A stretch of DNA of 64,000 nucleotides, from positions 1-64,000 of the forward strand of contig JADFZZ010000012.1 of assembly GCA_015232315.1 (NCBI GenBank), written 5' to 3'. The position numbers and the translations under genes were made by a program. This document shows, one piece after another, positions 6,965-15,182 of the stretch. Origin of the DNA: SAR324 cluster bacterium (GTDB taxonomy: Bacteria; SAR324; NAC60-12). Below the pieces are notes generated by a model that was not told the origin of the DNA, did no database searches, and saw only the letters and a list, made by a program, of their open reading frames with translations. Positions within the stretch are counted from its first letter, which is position 1. Each line of letters opens with the position of its first letter.

Positions 6965-7009
6965 AGTCGGTAACCTATTGAAATAAAATGAATTTTAATC
7001 AATGGGGAA

Positions 7010-7023
7010 TGCCGAGAAAGGGA
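7010..7023 (+). repeat. att direct repeat, tRNA-proximal copy
   Basis: TGCCGAGAAAGGGA, identical to 174-187. It supplies the discriminator base, the 3' acceptor strand and part of the T-arm of tRNA-Leu, so the tRNA stays intact after insertion. Confidence 0.85.
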
Positions 7024-7092
7024 CTCGAACCCTTACAGGCGTTGCCCACTACCCCCTCAAGATAGCGTGTCTACCAATTTCACCACCTCGGC
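7010..7092 (-). tRNA. tRNA-Leu (anticodon GAG)
   Basis: Read on the minus strand, GCCGAGG pairs with TCTCGGC to form the acceptor stem (one G-U pair), followed by a D-arm with GGTAGAC, anticodon stem CTATC/GGTAG enclosing loop TTGAGGG (anticodon GAG), a long class II variable arm with GGGC, and a T-arm AAGGG/CCCTT with loop TTCGAGT. A73 follows and CCA is not encoded. The long variable arm fits leucine. It is the integration site of the element to its left. Confidence 0.95.
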
Positions 7093-7151
7093 ATATAAAA
7101 AAGATCCGGCATGAATATGTAATTCTCCTCTGAGACGCAAGTCTTTTTTCT

Positions 7152-8219
7152 TCAGTTTTCTCGCTTGATGGTCAGGAACGATACCAACTCTTCCATCAAA
7201 GATCGTGCCGGCGTGGCAGGCAGATGTTTCAGGCAGTCATACGCCTGTTCCGCATGCGATTCACAATAGTTTCTGACAGCATCAATCGATCCGGTTTTTA
7301 TGGCACGCTCAATGGCCCATTCAATTTCTTCAGGAGAATTTTTTTCTCTCGGTTTGAGTAGAATTTCATGCAGGGTCTCCGCTTCAGATGACGAAAGTCG
7401 TTCAAACATCTCAATGGTGATCAGGGTCCGTTTTCCTTCTTCAAAATCACCCCCCTGTTCTTTGCCATACCCTCCTGAATGAGCCGAAGGTGCCTGATGC
7501 TCACTGTCCGCGATCAGATTCAGGACATCATCCCGTGCCTGAAAACCAATGCCGATGCTTTCTCCGAAGCGGCCGATCCATGAAATGTCCTCGTCAGAGG
7601 CTCCGGCAAGAAGGGCGCCGCATTCACAGGGGCCACGTCCGGAATACCAGCCTGTTTTTCGGGTGATCATCTGCTGATATTCCTCCCGTGTCGGGAATTT
7701 ATCATGACTGACCCAGCCAATATCCATGGCTTGACCTTCAAAAGTATAGCGGATCACCTGATTGAAATGCCGGATCAAATTCATGGTTGTGGCGGTTCCC
7801 AGTCGGGATTCATTGTCCATGAGGGTTTCAAACACCAGGCCCAACATGCAGTCTCCCGCATTGAGCGCCAGGGGGATTCCATGCAATCGATGCAGAGTGG
7901 GTTTTCCTCTGCGTGTCATGGAATCGTCTTCAATGTCATCATGGATCAGCGCAAAATTTTGAAACAACTCAAACGCGGTGGCCGTCAACAACGCATCTTG
8001 GGGTTTTCCTCCAAAAAGTTCACAGGAAAGCAACACCAGCGCTGAACGGAATTTTTTTCCACCCCGCGATGGGTAATCGTGCATCAGGTCATACAAATAT
8101 TCACGGGGTTCCCGGAGTGGAATCCGGTTGCTGATTTCCTGCTGAATGAAAGATCCTGCCTGTTGCAGATAATCTTTTAAAAACCGGTATTGTGCGGCTG
8201 AAAACTGATCAAGGGACAT
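7152..8219 (-). CDS. Polyprenyl (geranylgeranyl/farnesyl-type) diphosphate synthase
   Basis: A 355-aa trans-isoprenyl diphosphate synthase, condensing isopentenyl diphosphate with allylic diphosphates in the cytoplasm. Visible motifs are GGKKFR (53-58), the first aspartate-rich motif DDIEDD (94-99) followed by RRGKPTLH, the second motif DDVLN (230-234) and GKRTL (262-266). The second motif has N in place of the usual final D. The form 'GDFEEGKRTL' resembles GGPP-synthase-like enzymes of actinobacteria and archaea more than E. coli IspA. It is the last gene of a minus-strand run starting with uppP, and begins 6 bp after the pseudoprotease stop. Product chain length cannot be read from sequence. 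Confidence 0.88.
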   Translation of the reverse strand: MSLDQFSAAQYRFLKDYLQQAGSFIQQEISNRIPLREPREYLYDLMHDYPSRGGKKFRSALVLLSCELFGGKPQDALLTATAFELFQNFALIHDDIEDDSMTRRGKPTLHRLHGIPLALNAGDCMLGLVFETLMDNESRLGTATTMNLIRHFNQVIRYTFEGQAMDIGWVSHDKFPTREEYQQMITRKTGWYSGRGPCECGALLAGASDEDISWIGRFGESIGIGFQARDDVLNLIADSEHQAPSAHSGGYGKEQGGDFEEGKRTLITIEMFERLSSSEAETLHEILLKPREKNSPEEIEWAIERAIKTGSIDAVRNYCESHAEQAYDCLKHLPATPARSLMEELVSFLTIKREN

Positions 8220-8225
8220 GAAAAC

Positions 8226-9767
8226 CTATGGTGTAGCATCGTTGGGAGGAATTTGTTGAGACTGTGGAATCTGGTATAATTGTAAAATTCTCTGGTCTGC
8301 CTGAGGCAAGTCGCTCACTGGTAACACAAGATTCATGCGCTCATCTCCGGGTAAAAACCGGATTTGATGAAATGCTCCTGAGGGCGAATCAAACGCGCTC
8401 ACAACATCCTGTATGGTTTGAATCGATTTTCCGTTGATTTCAGTGACTACCATGTTGGACAGATCCTGATAGCCAATATTGATGGGGTCCGGCAGGACAC
8501 GGGTGAGCAGGATGATGTGGCGATTTTTATTTTCTGATAGAAATTCATCCAGTTGAGCAAACAGCCTCAGGCGCAGGGGGGCTTTGGCATTCCAGTTATT
8601 TCCCCACAACGTGAGGTAATCCATGGTGAGCGGTTGGAACAGCAACCCGCCTCTCAACACATACGTTGGCGGTTGTTCCGCATTTTCCAGGGGAATGTAA
8701 TAATCCGCTTCTGAAAGTCTGGTGACTTTTCCCTGGAGGGTCATCGGTTTTCCCTGCCGGATGACATGGAAGGTTGCCTGAGTCTGTTGCGCCAATGAAT
8801 CTGTCAGCAGGTAATCAAACAACACATCGCCCCATTGAGGATGTGAGATATTGCCCTCATTGGAAATGTTCCATTCATTGATTCCTGTTAAAAAATCTTT
8901 AGGTTGAAGAACATCTGTTCCCACCCCTCCGTGCAGGACACGGTTGATCCACACCCCTTCCTGATCTTGCGGAATTTGATGATAGTCACGAATGCTGTCA
9001 TCCGCGATTTTCTGCCAGGTGAAGCCCCGGTTGGGAAAACCGGAATAGGGATGCTGTTGCGCCTTTTGAAGGAAGGTTTGCAGATAAAACGAAGGCAGGG
9101 CTTCAAGGCCGTTATTGGCAGACTGAACAGCCATCCCTGTCAGTGTCTGTCCTTCAAAAACACCATGTCCATCCGCATGATGAAAATTGCTTCCCTCAAT
9201 AAACATAATCGGCTGATGCAATCGGCTGTAAGGTCGGAAGCCCATGCTGAGCCTGGTGATAGTTCCCGGTATGGTCTTCAAATTTCTGACGGATTTGATT
9301 TGTGTCAGCATTACCGGGCCGGTATTGGCTTCCCCCCAGGAAACAGGTTCGAGGTTTTTCCAGAACTCTTCGTCCGCGACATCCAGCAATGCCAGATTGA
9401 TCGAGGCGTCGATCCGGGTCAAGAGGCCTTCCCATGTTTTAGCTTTGTCAGGGTGTCGTACTTGAATCAAGGTTCGGCTGTTCACCATCTGAGCCGTTGT
9501 CAGCAATTGATGTGGCCCCACAACGATGGCGGCACCCTGTCGCGCGCCCACGGATTTTTTATTCCACGGTAACAACCAGTCATATTCCTGAAAATATACT
9601 TTGAGGACAACGATATGCTTGTCATAAGAATATACTTCCTGAGTTTCTTCGGCATGAATCGTGGTCTGTCCCAGGGTGATCCCAAGCCATAGCAGACACA
9701 GGAATTGAAATGGCTGGATGCCTTTGCGGGCAACGGAACGGGTTGAAAATTGGAATATTGGATACAT
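8226..9767 (-). CDS. Catalytically dead Deg/HtrA-type paralog (pseudoprotease)
   Basis: A 513-aa secreted protein with N-terminal hydrophobic segment (FQFLCLLWLGITLGQ). It aligns along its length with the intact protease encoded immediately upstream, but all three catalytic positions are changed: the TNAHVV histidine is Q93 in TTAQMV, the SDLALL aspartate is N124 in INLALL, and the NPGNSGGP serine is missing (local segment HHADGHGVF). PDZ-like regions follow, including a 'GGLLFQPLTMDYL' segment typical of the C-terminal PDZ of Deg9-like proteins. It is 8 bp from the protease gene and is not disrupted by stops, so it is presumably kept for binding, chaperoning or regulating its partner. Confidence 0.8.
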   Translation of the reverse strand: MYPIFQFSTRSVARKGIQPFQFLCLLWLGITLGQTTIHAEETQEVYSYDKHIVVLKVYFQEYDWLLPWNKKSVGARQGAAIVVGPHQLLTTAQMVNSRTLIQVRHPDKAKTWEGLLTRIDASINLALLDVADEEFWKNLEPVSWGEANTGPVMLTQIKSVRNLKTIPGTITRLSMGFRPYSRLHQPIMFIEGSNFHHADGHGVFEGQTLTGMAVQSANNGLEALPSFYLQTFLQKAQQHPYSGFPNRGFTWQKIADDSIRDYHQIPQDQEGVWINRVLHGGVGTDVLQPKDFLTGINEWNISNEGNISHPQWGDVLFDYLLTDSLAQQTQATFHVIRQGKPMTLQGKVTRLSEADYYIPLENAEQPPTYVLRGGLLFQPLTMDYLTLWGNNWNAKAPLRLRLFAQLDEFLSENKNRHIILLTRVLPDPINIGYQDLSNMVVTEINGKSIQTIQDVVSAFDSPSGAFHQIRFLPGDERMNLVLPVSDLPQADQRILQLYQIPQSQQIPPNDATP

Positions 9768-9775
9768 GGAATTGT

Positions 9776-11245
9776 TTACTCCTGAATTCGTTCAGCCTGT
9801 GGGATGCCATATTGGCGCAGTATTTTTTCATTATTGTCATCTGCCAGTTTTCTGTTCATGATGATCGGCATCGATGTCCATTGGCTTTCAAAAACATAGT
9901 ATTGCTCGTCTTTCTGGCTTCGTAGAACTTCCTTGAGATGCCGGATCGACTGAATAATCACGCCGTTGACTTTATTCAGAACAAAATGATTCATGGCGGT
10001 GTAACCCGAGTTGAAGGAAGCAGGAAGAATCTGCGCCAGCACAACGACTTGCTCACGTCTTGTTTCAGCTTGTTCTGTGCCTCTGAATAACAGTTCATAA
10101 ACCAGTGTGGCGGAGGCACTGCCTACTGTTTGAAGATAATTGCGATTCAGCGGAGTGAAAACCAGTCCACCCACAATCAGATATTCAGGAAGAACATCGT
10201 AACTGTTGCGGATTTCCTGACTGTAGGGCGGGGGTTTTAATTGGAGGGTTATGGTCTGAACAGACTGGTTTCTGAGAACGGTCAGGTTCAGTGAATCACC
10301 AATCTGCCTGTTTTCTGCTTCAATAAAAAAAGAAATCCGGTGTCCTTCATAGTGGACCATGCCTGCCATATCAATCATGCTGGTTTCAATTTTCAGCAGG
10401 ACATCCCCCGGGAAAATCAGATTTTCCGCTGACGACATTGGCAGAACACGTTCAACCAGAACTCCGCCCATTGCTTCATCCAGTCCCAGAAATTTCCGTT
10501 GGGATGGATTGAGCAGGTCGCTGGTGATCACTCCGATTTCGGGAACACCGTCATAGACACCATCCTCAATGTCCTTGAGGAATCTGAGAATCAATGGAAC
10601 TGGAATGAAGTAGCCCACATCATTCAACCGGAGATTGGACTGAAACGCGACGCCCACCACCTGATCCTTCTGAATCACCGGTCCCCCGCTGTTTCCGGGA
10701 TTGATGGCAGAATCTGTCTGAACCAGCAGATGCGAATCAATGCCCGGATGGACATAGGTCCCGAATTCAATACGTGAAATCACACCTTCAGTTCGTGAAA
10801 TTTTCTGACCGCCCATGGGATAGCCATAGGTTCTGACATGGCTTTGTATTTCCGGCATTTCACCAAGGGGAATCGGAACAGTATCATTATAAAATCGGGG
10901 ATCACGGACTTTCAGCAGTGCCAGATCGGAATCATGTGCCACCGCGATCACATCCGCGATGAAGGGTTTGGAGGTGCTTTGTTTGTTCACAATGAGCAAC
11001 CGGGAATCGCTCACCACATGCGCGTTGGTGACAATCAGTTGTTTTCCGGTTAAAAAACCTGTTCCGCTGCTGGCTTCAGCCGGAGTTGTTTTCCAGGGCG
11101 ATTGCCAATCCACACTTTGCTGGTAATTGGTGATTCGGAATACAGAATTTTCAATGTCATTGGCCCTGGATTGCGCTTGTACAAAAAATGGGGCCAGCAG
11201 GAAACAAACCATTGAAATAACTGTAGCCGGATGTTTGTGTTTCAT
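9776..11245 (-). CDS. Secreted Deg/HtrA-family serine protease with PDZ domains
   Basis: A 489-aa protein with a cleavable signal peptide (ISMVCFLLAPFFVQAQS). The trypsin-like domain has H76 in TNAHVV, D107 in SDLALL and S186 in NPGNSGGP, a complete triad. PDZ-like regions follow from about residue 230; the second contains VGGLVFTPLNRNYL, a pattern of the Deg9/DegP7-like branch rather than classical DegP. It should act in the periplasm in protein quality control or regulated cleavage. It starts 2 bp after uppP stops and is followed 8 bp later by its pseudoprotease paralog, so the four genes form one operon. Confidence 0.88.
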   Translation of the reverse strand: MKHKHPATVISMVCFLLAPFFVQAQSRANDIENSVFRITNYQQSVDWQSPWKTTPAEASSGTGFLTGKQLIVTNAHVVSDSRLLIVNKQSTSKPFIADVIAVAHDSDLALLKVRDPRFYNDTVPIPLGEMPEIQSHVRTYGYPMGGQKISRTEGVISRIEFGTYVHPGIDSHLLVQTDSAINPGNSGGPVIQKDQVVGVAFQSNLRLNDVGYFIPVPLILRFLKDIEDGVYDGVPEIGVITSDLLNPSQRKFLGLDEAMGGVLVERVLPMSSAENLIFPGDVLLKIETSMIDMAGMVHYEGHRISFFIEAENRQIGDSLNLTVLRNQSVQTITLQLKPPPYSQEIRNSYDVLPEYLIVGGLVFTPLNRNYLQTVGSASATLVYELLFRGTEQAETRREQVVVLAQILPASFNSGYTAMNHFVLNKVNGVIIQSIRHLKEVLRSQKDEQYYVFESQWTSMPIIMNRKLADDNNEKILRQYGIPQAERIQE

Positions 11246-11247
11246 GG

Positions 11248-12063
11248 TCAGGTCCAGAGTGCGAGAATCAAACTGCCAAGAATGATGCGGTAAATCACAA
11301 AGGTGAGGGTGCCATAACGTTTAAGGAAACGTAGCAGGAATTCTATGGAAAGATAACCCACAAGGAACGAGGTGCCAATGCCAATCAACAAGGAGATCAC
11401 GCCGGTTTCGCCAAGACCGCTTTCCAGCAATTCTTTCAGTTCAAACAGACCGCTTCCCGCAATGGCTGGCAATCCCAGAAGAAACGAGAACCGTGCCGCG
11501 TCAGCTCGATTCAGTCCGGCAATGAGTCCACCCATAATGGTTGAGCCGGAACGAGAACAACCGGGAATCAATGCCAGTGCCTGAAACAGGCCGACCATCA
11601 CCATTTGAGGGATGCTCAATTGATTCAGGGGAAGATTTTGTCTGGAAAAATGTTCTGAGGCATAAAGTCCAATGGCCAGCACGATCAGCGCACTGCCAAT
11701 GATGGTCAGGCTCCGGGCGTCAGTTTCAATATAATGCTTGAACCCGAGTCCGAGAAAAACAATGGGGATACTGCCCACCGCAATGCCCCAGGCCATTCGT
11801 GATTCATCAGAATAGAGCAGATTTTTACGAACAATGCTTTGCAGAGTCGCTTGAAGCAGTTTCAGAATATCAGTGCGGAAATAGATCAGAACGGATAGCA
11901 GCGTCCCAAGCTGAATCACTGCTGAAAACGCGGCACCGGGATCATTCCAGCCAAGCAGATGAGGAACAATTCGCAAATGGGCGGTGCTGCTGATGGGGAG
12001 AAATTCGGTAAGCCCCTGGACGATACCCAGTACCAGTGCCTGAAACCATGTGGTCATAAACAT
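11248..12063 (-). CDS. uppP: Undecaprenyl-diphosphate phosphatase (BacA/UppP)
   Basis: A 271-aa polytopic membrane protein that recycles undecaprenyl pyrophosphate to the monophosphate carrier used for peptidoglycan and surface polysaccharides. The two family signatures are present: GLTEFLPISSTAH near the N-terminus and PGCSRSGSTIMGG in the middle, holding the catalytic glutamate and arginine. Length is typical (E. coli 273). Alternative start M3 (12057) is possible. It heads a minus-strand operon that ends in a polyprenyl diphosphate synthase, so both ends of the operon concern isoprenoid carriers. Confidence 0.95.
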   Translation of the reverse strand: MFMTTWFQALVLGIVQGLTEFLPISSTAHLRIVPHLLGWNDPGAAFSAVIQLGTLLSVLIYFRTDILKLLQATLQSIVRKNLLYSDESRMAWGIAVGSIPIVFLGLGFKHYIETDARSLTIIGSALIVLAIGLYASEHFSRQNLPLNQLSIPQMVMVGLFQALALIPGCSRSGSTIMGGLIAGLNRADAARFSFLLGLPAIAGSGLFELKELLESGLGETGVISLLIGIGTSFLVGYLSIEFLLRFLKRYGTLTFVIYRIILGSLILALWT

Positions 12064-12577
12064 CTCAATTTATATTGAACGCGGATCCAACGGTGACAAA
12101 ATTCGGATGAATTAAAAAAAGTGAACGTTACTGATGAATTATACAAGGTTCAAGACGTTCAAGGTCTGCAAAAAATAAATAGATAATGCGAATTAGGAGT
12201 TGAAATAGATAATATGGCTCCATTTGCAGGAGGGATGAAATCCCACAAACTTTAAGGAACGGCAAAAAATAAGTTGTAAAAGTTGGCTCGTGCCCTACGT
12301 CCGTGGGGCACGTTATCCCTCAGACGAAGCTCTGCTTCATTATTTTTTTGAACGTTCCTAAACAGGCACAATCCCTGTTTTCAGAGGATATGGCACTCAT
12401 TTTTCATGGTCGGCATCCAAGGGCGGAATTCCGGTGAAGATTGGGATGGTTCGAGCGTTCTGAACGAATAAATAACTTCCTCTAAAAATAACAGAATAGC
12501 TATTGTATCTTTCCACTGTTCATGAAATAGATGTTTATAAATTGATATGATTGACTTTGATAAGGCTTAGGAAATTT
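12064..12577. other. Divergent intergenic region between uppP and the Prc-like gene
   Basis: No credible gene. It holds the outward promoters of both neighbours and a 112-bp MITE-like palindromic element at 12251-12362. A weak TATTGT/AATAGC-rich stretch near 12490-12545 is probably the promoter zone of the gene at 12578. Confidence 0.5.
12251..12362. repeat. MITE-like element with imperfect terminal inverted repeats
   Basis: TTTAAGGAACGGCAAAAAAT begins the left end and ATTTTTTTGAACGTTCCTAA the right end; they are imperfect inverted repeats of about 22 bp with a perfect GGAACG/CGTTCC core. The interior has a second hairpin (CGTGCCC at 12289-12295, GGGCACG at 12306-12312) and no reading frame. 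The structure fits a non-autonomous miniature element or a REP-like unit. Confidence 0.6.
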
Positions 12578-14638
12578 ATGAAAAAAACGTTGTTGGTTCT
12601 TGGCGGATGGTTGTTCATCTCTGGATTCTGTTTCACTGCGTCAGCAAATGACGAACCACCGCTGAATGGCGCAATTGTTCGGCCAATCGCGCAAAGATTT
12701 GTGGAAATGCATTATTCGCAGCAACCGTTGGATGATGTGATTTCAGTCAGGATGTTTCAGATTTATATGAACTTGCTGGATCCGGGACATTATTACTTTA
12801 TGGAAGCAGACATCAATGAATTCCGCCGATATGAAAAATCACTCGATGACCTGATCCAGCAAGGAAATATTGAAATTGCCCTCCAGATTTTTACCCGCTT
12901 TAAAACCCGGTTGAATGAACGTTTGCAAATGACCGAAACGTTCATCAAGGAAGATTTTGATTTTAAAAAAGATGCCACATGGGAACTGGATCGCAAGGAT
13001 GTGCCTTATCCCAAAGACCAGAAAGATGCTCAGTCCATCTGGCGAACAAAGATGAAATTCGATTTGTTGCAACTCACCTTGGGTGGTAGCACCATGGAAG
13101 AAGCCAAAGAGCGTCTGCTCAAGAGAATTCGAAGTGCCTGGAAAGATTATTCACATTATAAAGATAATGATGTGGTGTCATTGTATATGAACGCCTTGAC
13201 ATCGGCTTATGATCCGCACTCTTCCTACCTGTCACCGCAAGAACTCAAAAATTTTGATATCACCATCAAATTGTCTTTGGAAGGCATCGGCGCGGTGTTG
13301 CGCTGGGAAGATGGCTACACGGTGGTCAATTCCATTGTGCCGGGCGGAGCCGCCTATCGGGATGGCCGACTCAAGGTCAATGACCGGATTATCGGGGTGG
13401 CCCAGGGGACAGAACCCTTTGAAAGCGTCATTGACATGCGGTTGAATGATGTGGTTCAGTTGATTCGGGGAGAGCGCGGAACGAAGGTCAGACTTCAAAT
13501 CATACGAAAAAATGAAACCGGCAACAGCACCGTGCTGATTGAAATTCTTCGTGATCAGATTGTGCTGAAAGATGGTGAAGCACAGGCTGAAGTTTTTACC
13601 CCGACGCTGGTGACTGAAACAGGAAAACCCGAAGCAACCTCAGTTCCAAAAAAGATCAAGGTGGGAGTGATCAATCTGCCTTCCTTCTATATTGATTTCA
13701 ATGGCCGCAGGGAAAATCCCGACAGTTACAAAAGTTCTTCACGAGATGTAGCAACGCATTTGGAAACCTTCAAAAAACAAAATGTCGATGGGGTGATTCT
13801 GGATCTCCGGAACAATGGTGGCGGTGGTTTGGATGAAGCCATTTCAATGGCAGGTCTGTTTGTCGGCGCGAATCCAGTGGTGATTGTCAATCAGTCCGGT
13901 GGCAGGCAATATATTCATCGGAGTCGTGAAAAAGCGGTTTATGAAGGCCCACTTCTGGTTTTGTTAAGTCGCTTCAGCGCCTCAGCATCCGAAATTCTGG
14001 CAGGAGCTCTACAGGACTATCATCGTGCGATTCTGGTTGGTGACAAAACCACCTTCGGAAAAGGAACCGTTCAAAACATCGCTCAGTTGCCTGAAGACTA
14101 TGGCGCACTGAAAATCACGATTGCCCAGTTCTACCGGGTTTCAGGCTGGTCGACTCAAAACCGTGGCGTGGAGTCGGATATTGTGTTGCCGTCCATCACC
14201 AATGAACGGGAAATCGGAGAATCAACCTTGCCAAACGCATTGCCCTGGAAATCCATTGACGCGGTCAATTACGCACCTGTCAGCAAGGTGGATAAATATC
14301 TGCCACAACTGCGGAAACACTCGCAGGAACGTACAAAAAACAGCGAATTTTTTCAGAAAATTCAAAAAAATATCCAGGAATACGTCACCCAGATCAAACC
14401 AAGAAAATACACCTCCATTCTTGAAATTCAGAAAGATTATGAAAAGCGCGATGAGCCAAAACCGGAAACTGAGACGATAGAAGGCGAGATTCCTGAACAC
14501 GCGGATTCACAAGAAACGAAATCAATCATTGTCAAAGATCAGTATCTGGAAGAATCCATCCAGATTCTGGAAGATTATATCCAGATGCTCCAGGTTGAGA
14601 GTTCCCGGAAAACACAAATTTTCGGTAAACGTTCCTGA
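12578..14638 (+). CDS. prc: Tail-specific (C-terminal processing) protease, S41 family
   Basis: A 686-aa periplasmic protease. I start at ATG 12578 (MKKTLLVLGGWLF), which gives a clean signal peptide ending SANDE and has AGGA about seven bases upstream; an earlier TTG is less likely. Order: N-terminal helical domain, PDZ (EGIGAVLRWEDGYTVVNSIV), then the S41 core with DLRNNGGGG and the Ser-Lys dyad in RFSASASEIL (about 464-473) and GDKTTFGKGTVQ (about 489-500). Length and layout match E. coli Prc/Tsp, which trims proteins such as PBP3 and lipid-associated hydrolases. Its stop overlaps the hpt start by one base (ATGA-like coupling). Confidence 0.92.
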   Translation: MKKTLLVLGGWLFISGFCFTASANDEPPLNGAIVRPIAQRFVEMHYSQQPLDDVISVRMFQIYMNLLDPGHYYFMEADINEFRRYEKSLDDLIQQGNIEIALQIFTRFKTRLNERLQMTETFIKEDFDFKKDATWELDRKDVPYPKDQKDAQSIWRTKMKFDLLQLTLGGSTMEEAKERLLKRIRSAWKDYSHYKDNDVVSLYMNALTSAYDPHSSYLSPQELKNFDITIKLSLEGIGAVLRWEDGYTVVNSIVPGGAAYRDGRLKVNDRIIGVAQGTEPFESVIDMRLNDVVQLIRGERGTKVRLQIIRKNETGNSTVLIEILRDQIVLKDGEAQAEVFTPTLVTETGKPEATSVPKKIKVGVINLPSFYIDFNGRRENPDSYKSSSRDVATHLETFKKQNVDGVILDLRNNGGGGLDEAISMAGLFVGANPVVIVNQSGGRQYIHRSREKAVYEGPLLVLLSRFSASASEILAGALQDYHRAILVGDKTTFGKGTVQNIAQLPEDYGALKITIAQFYRVSGWSTQNRGVESDIVLPSITNEREIGESTLPNALPWKSIDAVNYAPVSKVDKYLPQLRKHSQERTKNSEFFQKIQKNIQEYVTQIKPRKYTSILEIQKDYEKRDEPKPETETIEGEIPEHADSQETKSIIVKDQYLEESIQILEDYIQMLQVESSRKTQIFGKRS

Positions 14639-15168
14639 TGTCGCAAAAGTTGGAATCTCCGTCGCTGGATGTGCTGATCTCGGAATCAGCCATTCAACAG
14701 CGTGTTCGCGAATTAGGCCGTCAAGTTTCAGCAGATTACCACAACCGTGAGTTACATCTTGTCGGTGTGCTGACGGGTGCCTTTTTGTTCATGGCAGATC
14801 TGTCCCGTGCCCTTGAAATCTCTCCTGTTGTCCATTTTATCCAGGCCTCCAGTTATGGTGATTCGACCTCTTCTTCAGGGAATGTTCATTTGTCTCATGC
14901 TCTGAAACTGGCAGGCAAGCATGTGCTGGTTGTGGAAGATATCCTCGACACCGGACTCACGCTGGCAAAAATTCTTCAGGATTTTAGAAGTTACAACCCT
15001 GCCTCGCTCGAAATCTGCACGCTGTTGAACAAGAATCGTTCACGGACAGTTTCCATTATGCCCAAATACAATGGATTTATGATTGAAGATGAGTTTGTCG
15101 TAGGCTATGGACTGGATCTGGCCGGACGGTATCGGACATTGCCGCATATTGCTGTTATCCAACCCTGA
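14638..15168 (+). CDS. hpt: Hypoxanthine(-guanine) phosphoribosyltransferase
   Basis: A 176-aa cytosolic purine-salvage enzyme converting hypoxanthine (and often guanine) plus PRPP to the nucleotide. The PRPP-binding loop VVEDILDTGLTL (about residues 98-109) and the N-terminal GVLTGAFLFMADL region are diagnostic, and length is normal. The ATG overlaps the stop of the protease gene by one base, implying translational coupling; the pairing has no obvious metabolic logic. Confidence 0.93.
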   Translation: MSQKLESPSLDVLISESAIQQRVRELGRQVSADYHNRELHLVGVLTGAFLFMADLSRALEISPVVHFIQASSYGDSTSSSGNVHLSHALKLAGKHVLVVEDILDTGLTLAKILQDFRSYNPASLEICTLLNKNRSRTVSIMPKYNGFMIEDEFVVGYGLDLAGRYRTLPHIAVIQP

Positions 15169-15182
15169 CGATTGAAACAGCT

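Larger units (their letters stand above)
174..7023. mobile_element. Integrative element inserted in tRNA-Leu(GAG), about 6.85 kb
   Basis: The 14-bp string TGCCGAGAAAGGGA occurs at 174-187 and again at 7010-7023, where it forms the 3' end of a tRNA-Leu gene. Everything between is much more AT-rich than the DNA to the right. A large tyrosine integrase gene sits beside the tRNA (5048-6895), as is usual for tRNA-targeting elements. Contents are a second short tyrosine recombinase, ribbon-helix-helix proteins, small unknowns and a family-A-like polymerase. No capsid, tail, relaxase or secretion gene is recognisable, so it is better called a small integrative plasmid-like or satellite-like element than a prophage. 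The boundaries are inferred from the direct repeat. Confidence 0.85.

Noticed and set aside
8904-9572. 222-aa frame antisense to the pseudoprotease
   Set aside because: It lies wholly opposite a well-supported gene, has no ribosome site and resembles no protein.
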